Below, piece after piece: positions 55,723-64,000 of a stretch of 64,000 nt of DNA. The position numbers and the translations under genes are program-made. The notes beneath the pieces were generated by a model that searched no databases, was not told where the DNA came from, and saw only the letters and a list, made by a program, of their open reading frames with translations. The DNA is taken from the NCBI GenBank assembly GCA_007258455.2, contig VDFB02193867.1:569288656-569352655 (forward strand), given 5' to 3'. The first letter of the stretch is position 1; each line of letters opens with the position of its first letter. This DNA is from Sequoia sempervirens. Its lineage: Eukaryota; Streptophyta; Pinopsida; Cupressales; Cupressaceae.

Positions 55723-56400
55723 TTATGATCCTGGTATTATCTCAATGGAGAAATCAAAACTTATTTTTGGTGGTAGTCCAGGTAATTCTTTTGGAAACAC
55801 GTCCGTAAAATTTCTCAAGATAGGATATCTTTCGATATCTGTCTCCCTAGTTTCCATCATTTCACCTTCTTCCATCTCTTGGTAATCTTCTAGTCCATAG
55901 TTGACCATACCATCCTGTGAATTTATTTCCTTATATTCTTCAAGCATTTCCATCTTTACTGCAAAAGCTTACATCCTTTCTTCTTAGCCCTAAGTAGTTG
56001 CATAGAGGAAATTTGACGTAACTTGACTTCCCCAAGTATCCCTTACAACATTACTTGGTTACCTAAATCATCCAAACATTCTATAGTTTTGGCATGACAG
56101 TCAACCTTGGCCTTATGCCTTCAAAGCCAGTTCATACCTAGGATAACATCACAGGATCCTTAGGCTGCTACATATAGGTTTACCTGTATGGAAAAACAAG
56201 GTAGCTCAATTGTAGCTTCGAACAAACATTGTTCCACCATTGCTCTTGTCTGGTTTTCATATTCTACAACCCAGGACTTTTCCATGTAACCAACTTTCCT
56301 AGTTATTTTCTTTGCTATTCTAGGTGAAACAAAAATTTTAGTAGCCCCAATATCTGAGTATGGAAATGGGTAAGCCAAAAAAAATACTTGGAGTCTCCAT
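55723..56400 (-). pseudogene. Protease and linker of F
   Basis: PFPYSDIGATKIFVS (56320-56370) is the retropepsin site, D-I-G-A-T in place of D-S/T-G-A-T. Then FSIQVNLYVAA, a stop at 56158, SCDVILGMNWL (the usual ILGMDWL), and the acidic linker ending FTDVFPKELPGLPPKISFDF (55750-55800), which leads into RT. Several stops are present. Confidence 0.8.
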
Positions 56401-56405
56401 TGGAG

Positions 56406-57475
56406 TCACTTGATACTTCTCTTGACAATCATCCAAAGCAGCATGAATCTTCTATTGGAATGTCGCTTGCTAGAATGGAAGTGGGTTTCCCTAAGGTCAT
56501 GACCCATAAGGCTTATTTGGATAATTTGATGCATAATGGTCCCCTCCACATGTGAAACATGTCGTTGCTGGTCCTTTCTTCCTTGCAGGTTCACTAGGTT
56601 TACTAGCATTACTTCCAACATTGGTCATATTGCCACCATTGGAATTATTCCTTATGCATTCCTTCCTTGATTCTCTCCCATTATTTTGAGATCCCTTATC
56701 CCCTTGCTTCTAAAAATATTGCACCCCTTCAAACCTCTTTGGAGCTAGTGTAACTTGAGCTCCTGTAAACTTCTTATGGTTCCTATTCTCTTGGTGGATG
56801 GAGATGGCTTCGAGCTTCTACTCCTACTTAACAACCTTTTCATACACTAGATCCATAGTGGTTGGACCATGAACATCTTACTCACCCCCAATCTGACTAT
56901 TAAGTCCCATGATGAATTTCCTTATGAAGAATTATTCATCCTTATGATACATTAGAACATAACATAATAGATGGGTAAACTTATCCCAGTGTTCATTTAC
57001 TGACATCTCTCCCTATCTCAGATTTTGGAAGTCAGTGAGTTTCTAGTAAAAAAAGAGTTGAGGTAAATATCTTGTTTGGAATATTTCCACAAAATTGTTC
57101 CATGTAAGTTTAAGCGAGCTAAGATCAAGTTCCATTTTCTTGTTCATCCATCAGTTAGAGGCTTCTCCCATTAACTAGTAAGCTCCCAATGCTGCTTTTG
57201 TGACCTTAGAATAGTTATGGATCTTGAAATATTTCTCCATTTGGATCAACAATGACTCAACTTCTTCCTTGCTAGTACTACCTTCAAACTTTGGTGGGGT
57301 TATTTTCCTCATGTCCTTAGAAATTTCAATGGACATACGCTTCCTATTAGCTCCCTTAGATAGAAAAGGTGATTTCTCTTTCTCATGTTCGTGGGAATTT
57401 TCTCCCTCATCCTCATTAATTGGAACTTTGGTGCATAAGCACCAATCATTTCAGTGATTTCTCTTTAAATTGTCT
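56406..57475 (-). pseudogene. gag of F, central and C-terminal part
   Basis: From the N-terminal side: NEDEGENSHEHEKEKSPFLS, RKITPPKFEGSTSKEEVESL (57270-57330), KYFKIHNYSKVTKAALGAY, KLTWNNFVEIFQTRYLPQLF and NSQIGGE: the retrotransposon gag domain with about eight stops. The zinc knuckle near 56545 reads CFTCGGDHYASNY, with one spacer residue short and the last Cys replaced by Tyr, so probably non-functional. Confidence 0.75.
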
Positions 57476-58887
57476 TAAAGAAGAGTTGAGTCTAGTTGTT
57501 AGAATCTAAGTTGTTGAATGTTTTGAGTCTAAATAAGGTCCAAAGAGACCATTTGTGGATGTAATTGTCAACTTTGAGGTCTTTTGAGTCCATAGTGTAA
57601 ATGTTGCAAATCATGTTGAAGAATTGTCAAGATTGACAATAGTTGGCAAGGTAGGTGTAATGTTATTTTTCAAGTATGGGGTCATGTTATAGGGTTGAAT
57701 AAGGTCTAAATACACCATCTCCAATGTTTTGGGTAATTAGGGAGTCAAAAAGTGCAAATATTGTAATTAGGTGAAAATTTGTAAACAAAAATTGCACAAA
57801 ATGCAACTTTTGGAATATGAAGGGTCTTAAGGATTTTGAAAGTCAATTATAGATGTTGGGAAGTTGGGATTTGAATTAAATGTGTATAAAAGCCTCCAAA
57901 TGGCTTGAACAAAGGTTGTTGAAGTTTGTATTGGAGATTCAAAGCAAATAAAATGTTCATTTTCTACAATTTATTTGTATTCCTAAACTTTAACAGAACT
58001 GTATAACCCGTACAAGTTGTTTCATGATGTGAAAATTCATTGTACTTTGTAGAGGCATGTTTTAAATTTTATTTGAATCCATTGTGAGGGTTTTTCATTA
58101 AGTTTTGTGGGAGATCTTTGCAATTTTTTGTATCTGCCTGTTAAAGGCCAGAGAAGGGTTTGATTGAAGTTCTAATGAAATTTTAATCATTCCACCTACT
58201 GTAGAAACCTTGTTACTCGATGGAATGATTTCTCTTAAGATGGATTAGAATTCTACATGGTCCTAAAGATAGTGAAAGTGAGTTTTTGGCAATGGGAGAA
58301 TGCCCTAGGGCAGAACAAGGAGTTTTCCATGTGAAAGTGAGTTATTGAGGAAGGGTTTTGTTGAAATATTGAATGTACCATCCAAGTAAGGGTTTTGTGA
58401 GTCTTTGCAGACCTTTTGTAGACTATTGAATGCATTTTTGGGGTTTGATAAGCTTGGGAGATGGAAGTTTGAATAAACCCTTGGGGTTTTGCATATAAAT
58501 TGAGGGTTTTGTAATACAGTGGCCATTTCACTGATGGTTGAGGGTGGATTTTGATGTTTTGTAACACAAATAAACACTTTTCATTGAGTTTTGATGAGAA
58601 TTTGTTGTTTTGAAGGAACCTCCTTTGTAAAAGAGGTCTAGTTGGGTAGTTTTAGAACAGGGCAGTCTATTGGTTCACTACAATGTTTCAAAGAAACCTC
58701 TTGCATTCTTATGGTATGTTGTGGTAGGCCCTGAGAGGAGTCTTAGTGGGTGTTTGGTTGGCCTTGAACAACCTTCTCTAAAATATTTTGTGTAAAGGCG
58801 GAGTTAGAGGGCTACAAACCTCTTGGTAAGGTTTGAAATAAGTTGTATGGATAATATTGAAGGGACTGGTTTCTTGAGTGAATCTAA
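57476..58887. other. Unrecognised 1.4-kb sequence within gag of F
   Basis: Separates the gag N-terminus (58888-59100) from the gag domain. It has a TATAAAAG box on the plus strand at about 57891 in the middle of non-coding DNA, and starts near a TGTTAGAATC at 57497, so it may be a solo LTR or another insertion. No matching end or target duplication was found, and its frames have no domain. Confidence 0.4.
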
Positions 58888-59100
58888 TCATTTGGGGTTG
58901 GTTTGAGTCAATTCACCACCTTGCTTACATAAAACTTCTTGATCTACTATGTCTTTTTCCCTTAATTTCTGCTCAAGATTCCCCAACCTTGCATTGGTTT
59001 CATGAATGATAGCCAAAATTTGATCCATTTTAGCTTCATCACCTATCGGACCTTGTCCGACTTCATGACTCCCTCCAGGATTAGTCCTAGTTCTCACCAT
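58888..59100 (-). pseudogene. gag N-terminus of F
   Basis: A 70-codon segment beginning MVRTRTNPGGSHEVGQGPIG and continuing KMDQILAIIHETNARLGNLEQ, an amphipathic coiled-coil-like helix as in chromovirus gag starts. It ends at a TGA. The Met at 59100 is the only plausible start. Confidence 0.6.
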
Positions 59101-61308
59101 CTTTGCAATAAAAGGGTTATACCTGAAGGTTAATCATGTTAGATTCAATCATGTTTTTATTATCTTATGGATAACATTTAAATGAGCATTTATTTGCACA
59201 TAAAAGAATTTTCACATAAGATTTGGGCACAAGCTTTTAATAAACACATGATTTTATTGATTTTTGTCATAACCCAATTTTATTGCATATTTATTTAAAT
59301 GTGGAAAATTGAATTATTGATGAAATTAAACTAAATATTTAATGGAGATTCCATAATATTTGAATGTTGAATATAAGGAGTTGACCGATGTTGACTTTGT
59401 AGATTTCTGAGAACTATTTTAGATGTCATCAAGAATTTTAATGTTACTAATCAAATTGCAAGTGCAAGTGTGTGCAGTTGTAGGATGATAGGTTGAAGGA
59501 CGAGAACATAGTTGAAGTAGGATTGTTTAGCCAGATCGAATGGTAAACCAGTTGAAATTTGGGTGCACACACCATAATGGCATGATGATTGGCTTTGATT
59601 GATTTGCATATAAAAAAAAGCAATTTTTTGTTTTGTTTTGAACTATTTCAGTTGCTTGCAAATGAATGGTTAGTAGATTTAATTATCTATTAAAACCTTG
59701 TGATTTGATGGAACTAAAATGAGCATTGTAAAGAAAATTCCATTCTTTAGTGTAGAAATATATATATATATATATACATACTAGAATTTGAATTGAAAAT
59801 GAAGTTGATAACCGATGCTTTAAGAGGCAAACTGTAGAAGAATAAAAAAAGATTACAAGGAAAACCCATGATGGTCGTGGCCTGCCCAATAGTAATATCC
59901 ATTATTCAAAATTAAAGGGTGGCTATGGCAGGAAACAACCACAATAATAACACCTAGCCGCATGCAAAGTGGGGGTTTTTACCATATTGAATGAAGGTGG
60001 TGGATGAAAAAGTAGGGATCAATTTGGAAGGAAATCGACAAGCACCCAAAAAGCAAAAAAGAGATCGAAGTTTGGAGGAAAAATCTCAGGAAAGCTTCAA
60101 ATGAAAGGCTCGACCATAGAGGTAATTTGATGATATTGACATCTCTATCATATGTTTACATTTCTTAGCTTGTGTTTATCATTGTTTTGATGTTAGAACC
60201 GGTAGTATATTGGCATGCTATGTTTATTTTGTCTGTGTGTTCATCTTAGGCCGAAGGGAAGAATGGCGACCACCCTTTGGGGGATTCGCATGGCCTATGG
60301 CCTACTCATGTCAATGAAGCCATTTGGCTAGCCTTTAGTGCTAGACCCAGGCATTAATACCTATGAAGCAACGATTGAAAATGTTCGCTCAAAAGAATAA
60401 TCCATATATTGGCTAATGTAAATCGTATCCCAATTTATTGTGTACCATTTGGTGTTAAATTTGTAAGGGTTCACCAGCTGAACCCATGAAAAGAGGAAGT
60501 AATCCTCTGTGATACCATTATCATGTGTCGACGGTGTTATCCTTAGAGGCCTACGCTTTCCATTATCGACCTAGTTGGTAATGGTAAAGGGGAAGGTTGT
60601 TCTTTTATGCAAGATTGTAATAAACATATGGGGACAAAGAACAATCCTCGATCAGAAGAATCAATGGAATGCTAGAGAAGGGTTTCATTGTTAAATTTGT
60701 AAGAATTGATCCTCATGATCGATAGTATAATTTATCTGATTTAGTGTCATTTATGAGTCTGCATGAAGTATAGAGTAGCATGCATTAAGACATTCACCAG
60801 TAATGCCCATAAGGGTAAATTTGTATGAAACTTGGGGTTAAGATAGGAAGTACTTGACCCTAGTAATGAGTCAAAAACTAGAACAATTTGGTTTATTTGT
60901 TGCAGCCCGAGTAGGCTAAAAAACTGTTGATCCTAAAACCTCCTTGTTTTCTTAACTGAATATTGGAAAGCATGTTGAACTTGGTTTCTTTATTATATCA
61001 AGTTTGTCATAGCGATTCCAGAGATGAAGGATTCCAAGATTTGGATTATGGACATACTATTCTTAATGTTGAAACTATGCTATTTGATTTGTTTATTTTC
61101 TATTCTTGATGGAAAAACCCATTCATTTTTAAATAGTGAATAATTACTTGTAAGAGAACATGTAGCTTGTAAGCAACTTAAGATCAACAAGATGAGTATA
61201 TGACTTTAATTTTATTTTTTGGTTAGTTGAAACATAAATGTATTGATACAAACAAAAGTTATTCTTTAGCAAATGACTATGTTTTATTGAAATTGTCTTT
61301 ATAGCTGG
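59101..61308. other. A+T-rich DNA upstream of F
   Basis: 2.2 kb without a recognised gene. The 5' LTR of F should begin here but no LTR pair was found. A (TA)n tract lies at 59758-59776. A short charged segment at 59991-60115, followed by GTAATT and later a TTCATCTTAG acceptor-like site, was considered as exons and not accepted. Confidence 0.4.
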
Positions 61309-61470
61309 AAACAACTTATTTTATGACTATTTAGTATGCAAACAACCTATTTTATGACTGTTTAGTACGAAAAAAAATCTGATTTGTTAAAACAATGAAT
61401 TTTTATATGTAAACAACTTATTTTATGACTGTTTAGTATGTAGACAACTTACTTTATGACTGTTCAGTAG
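61309..61470 (+). repeat. 31-bp minisatellite in two pairs
   Basis: Four units of consensus AAACAACTTATTTTATGACT plus GTTTAGTATG, at 61309, 61339, 61410 and 61441. They occur as two tandem pairs separated by a 40-bp segment that itself recurs in altered form after the second pair, giving a higher-order unit of about 100 bp. Confidence 0.85.
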
Positions 61471-62475
61471 GAAATAGTATCTTTTTTGTTTAAACGATGA
61501 ATGTTCTTAAGGAAACATCAATGTTAGAATATAACGGTATGTGAGAAACTATTAGTAAAGACTTTCTTAGAACATTTATTTTGAATGTCAATTAGAATAT
61601 TATATAAAGATTACAATCTGAATAATGATTATTTCAGAATGTATGCACAAATTTTAACGTTAGTAGGCACATATATGTGTATGCACATAGACTTTGTCTA
61701 TTTACATACACATACTTGTGGCATACCTTCTTTTGTTTTCAATACATTTTCAAAAGGAAAAATGCTTAAGATGTTAAGTAGAAACTAGTCATAAGAATGA
61801 TATGATTGATTTTTGAAATACTCTGTGAAGCATTTAATCTATTTTCTATTTAGAGTTTAAATTTTTATTATGTTCTTCCTTTGAATACATTGTGGTAGTA
61901 TATTTTGATTACTTGAACATAACAGTGATACCTTAGTAGACTAGAACATCTATGGGTAGTTGTTGCTAGAGGGTAGATAGTTGTTATCATAGAAAGTTAC
62001 CTTTTGGGACGGGTGTTGAAATGGGTTCAGAGAGTATAGGTTTGCTTTACCAAAACCTATCATTTGTTGTTGCTGCAACACACTTGTTATGCTTGGCCAA
62101 GCAATATGGTTCATTATGTACATGTATGAATGAACTCTATGATTTCACTCTCTGCCATTCCTAGCATAGATCTTGCACTTTCTTTTCTAAATTGTAGATA
62201 CAAATTGCATGTTGATGTATGGGAACACACCAGATTCACCTTGCAGGTTGTTCTCTTGCTAAAATTTTTGTGTAGGGTTGGGAATTCTTCAAGTCGAAAG
62301 AATACCAAGGAAGCGTAAGCTTCGTGGTTGGGCAATAAAGCACTTCAACCATGTTCTTGTCTACTAGAGGAGGTGAGTGTTGAAGAAGAACCTTAGTCAT
62401 TCCCAGACTATCATAGTCTATGATGTATCTTGATGTTATTCATTCATGTACTTGATGAGAAATGTACTATGTAAT
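61471..62475. other. Spacer without recognised genes
   Basis: About 1 kb between the minisatellite and the LTR of G. Frames are short (up to 73 codons on either strand at 62114-62335) and show no domain. Confidence 0.45.
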
Positions 62476-63575
62476 TGTTGGAAACAAGCAACACTGAGAG
62501 GGGGGTGGAATAAGTGTTGTGCAAATATTCAACTTTATTATTCTGTCATTTAACTTGCTTAACCATTCAAGAAAAGTAACATGCATCAACAAAAAGGAAA
62601 TAATCACAACACCATAACACCACAATTTTTACGTGGAAACCCTGTTAGGGGAAAAACCACGGTGGATGGCCAATCCACAATATAATATGAGTATACCCAA
62701 AATGAGAAGTATAAAATGGGAATGCACTTGCATTCAGGCTCACTGCCTAGAGCTCACTACTCAAAAGGAATAGGCTTACTACCCTATAGTGATTTGGAAT
62801 AGATCCAAAAGAGTGAACTAATGAAATAGCATCCACAATGCCTGATTAGAGTTCCAATTAAGCTCTGTAGATATTCTGTTGTTCTTCTGACTGATTCAAC
62901 AATTCTTCTCTGCTCTGCTCAACTCGCACTACAAAAATATTAATGCACAAGTGAAATTGTGAATAATCACCTAATCGCTCTTCTTGATGATCACAACACA
63001 CCACCACACTTCTTCACACAACAAAAGATATATTGAATCTCTTATATATATCTGCATCTAGAAATAAAATTGCTATAGGTTGGTCTTGATAAGACTTGGG
63101 AATATTATCAACTGTTGGCCCAAAATTACAATTGGATTTTCAATGTGGATCTAACAACGTTGGCTAGACTATAGCTGGGACCCATAATTAAATATTTGAA
63201 CATAAAAACATTTCAAATAATTTCACTTTACACATCCACAATGCATCACATTCACTGAGTTGGCTACAATGATGAAATAGACAAAAAAAATCCTACCGGA
63301 CCTCCAAGCTCTTAGAACGACTGATGCAACACTATAAGATTCAGTAATAAGATAATGTACATGCTCAACAAGTAATCACAGGAATCCACAACTCAAAATG
63401 ATGATCTGGTGAAGAAGACAGATTAACTGACTGACCGGATACCCTGTTCTTAAGTATTTTTCCGGTAACACACAATACTTCACTTTATCTGTTGGTATGA
63501 CTAGATGTTGATCTGTGGACCATGGAGATGACTTAAATTTCCATCAATGACAACACTAGAAGCCATATGCCAACA
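62476..63575 (-). repeat. 3' LTR of copia element G
   Basis: A 1,100-bp LTR with perfect 6-bp terminal inverted repeats TGTTGG/CCAACA. A purine tract just outside its right end places the internal region to the right, so on the minus strand this is the 3' LTR. A TATATATAAGAG box lies on the minus strand at about 63038-63050. It carries a TTTTTACGTGGAAACCCTG block at 62627-62645. The left flank is GTAAT; no matching duplication lies at the right edge, so it is not a solo LTR. Confidence 0.75.
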
Positions 63576-63712
63576 ATATCCCTCTTTGGAATTGATGGCA
63601 ACACTTACTGAAAAATGACTAAGTGTTGAAGCTGGTAAGTATATTGCAAATTTAGAATATTGCTCCCCCTAAGAATGTCAAGGCATTTTTCACTGCACTC
63701 TCTCCCCCTTTG
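63576..63712 (-). other. Polypurine tracts of G
   Basis: Three minus-strand purine runs before the LTR: CAAAGGGGGAGA (63701-63712), CTTAGGGGGAGCA (63661-63673) and CCAAAGAGGGATAT (63576-63589), the last touching the LTR. More than one such tract is a feature of some SIRE/Maximus-type copia elements. Confidence 0.6.
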
Positions 63713-63788
63713 ACATCAATGAAAAAATTGGGAAATCCAAAATTGCAAAATTGTTGTGACTTACAAAAATTTGAAGACGTCTACAAAT

Positions 63789-64000
63789 CTATTCTTTAGG
63801 CCACTTGTTTGATTCCCAGACACTTCTCAAACTCTCCAAAATGGTTATATGACCACAAAGAAGATATGCCAAAGTTTTTGTTGCTTCGAGACTTACTGGA
63901 TCAAGAGTGATCATAACATCTTTAGCTTCTTTCAGAGCATTTACCATCATCTCTATATTTGGACTTATCAATCCCCTGAGTTCACATACTTTGCCAATAA
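63789..64000 (-). CDS. C-terminal end of an unidentified protein of copia G
   Basis: A minus-strand frame open from the window edge to a TAA at 63789. It encodes about 70 residues ending LAYLLCGHITILESLRSVWE and then SNKWPKE; it looks helical with no transmembrane run. Its position, last before the polypurine tracts, fits an extra 3' ORF of SIRE-type copia elements or the end of another polyprotein. I do not recognise it, and its start is outside the window. Confidence 0.4.
   Translation of the reverse strand, partial: IGKVCELRGLISPNIEMMVNALKEAKDVMITLDPVSLEATKTLAYLLCGHITILESLRSVWESNKWPKE

Larger units (their letters stand above)
52930..59100 (-). mobile_element. Ty3/gypsy chromovirus F (Tekay/Del-like), decayed
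   Basis: Minus-strand gypsy element in the order gag, protease, RT, RNase H, integrase, chromodomain. Residue patterns such as LPLVEFAYNNSYHSTIKMTP and ALYGRKCQTP resemble the Tekay/Del group. All genes contain stops. LTRs could not be placed. About 1.4 kb of unrecognised sequence separates the gag start from the rest. Confidence 0.8.

Noticed and set aside
59991..60340. Possible two-exon gene: a charged segment with PKKQKRDRS, a GTAATT donor-like site and a TGTGTGTTCATCTTAG acceptor-like site.
   Set aside because: All three frames look equally coding because of A/G-rich composition, no frame is long, and no family is recognised.
62476..63575. Solo LTR interpretation of G.
   Set aside because: No 5-bp duplication flanks it (GTAAT on the left, ATATC on the right), and purine tracts and a frame directly follow on the right.

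Overview
This is nuclear DNA of a land plant with a large, repeat-packed genome. The evidence is A+T-rich sequence, several families of plant Ty3/gypsy and Ty1/copia LTR retrotransposons, a Penelope-like retroelement, TA/CA microsatellites, and no intact single-copy host gene. A gymnosperm or another large-genome lineage fits best, but this is inference from repeat content and not a species call. Nearly every coding region is a decayed transposon gene.

Layout. (1) 1-2075, minus strand: a Penelope-like element (PLE) reverse transcriptase, running off the left edge. (2) 2076-8085: A+T-rich DNA with no recognisable gene. (3) 8086-37636: a nested stack of elements. Gypsy chromovirus A (plus strand, LTRs 8086-9512 and 36183-37636) is split inside its integrase by element B (13411-35460, duplicated target AGTTT). 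B has LTRs of more than 5 kb and a 3.65-kb internal region without pol. Its left LTR holds copia element C (15257-20285, minus strand, gag plus protease only, target GAAAG). Its right LTR holds the short element D (28407-30683, no protein domain). The insertion order is therefore A, then B, then C and D. (4) 37637-39473: spacer and an A+T-rich minisatellite. (5) 39474-51942: Tat/Ogre-like gypsy element E (plus strand, 1.58-kb LTRs). It has no recognisable gag, a decayed protease/G-patch/RT/RNase H/second RNase H/integrase region and, downstream on the opposite strand, a decayed spliced gene for a plant mobile domain (PMD) protein. (6) 51943-52930: CA/TA microsatellites. (7) about 52930-59100: a minus-strand chromovirus F, gag to chromodomain. 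(8) 59101-62475: spacer with a 31-bp minisatellite. (9) 62476-64000: LTR and 3' internal end of a minus-strand copia element G that continues past the right edge.

Points of most interest: the four-exon antisense PMD gene inside E, whose intron phases join up; a recurring, covarying stem-loop in the LTRs and leader of E; the PLE, whose motifs look unlike the arthropod-derived PLEs described from conifers; and B, a giant-LTR element with primer-binding-site-like motifs at both ends of its internal region.
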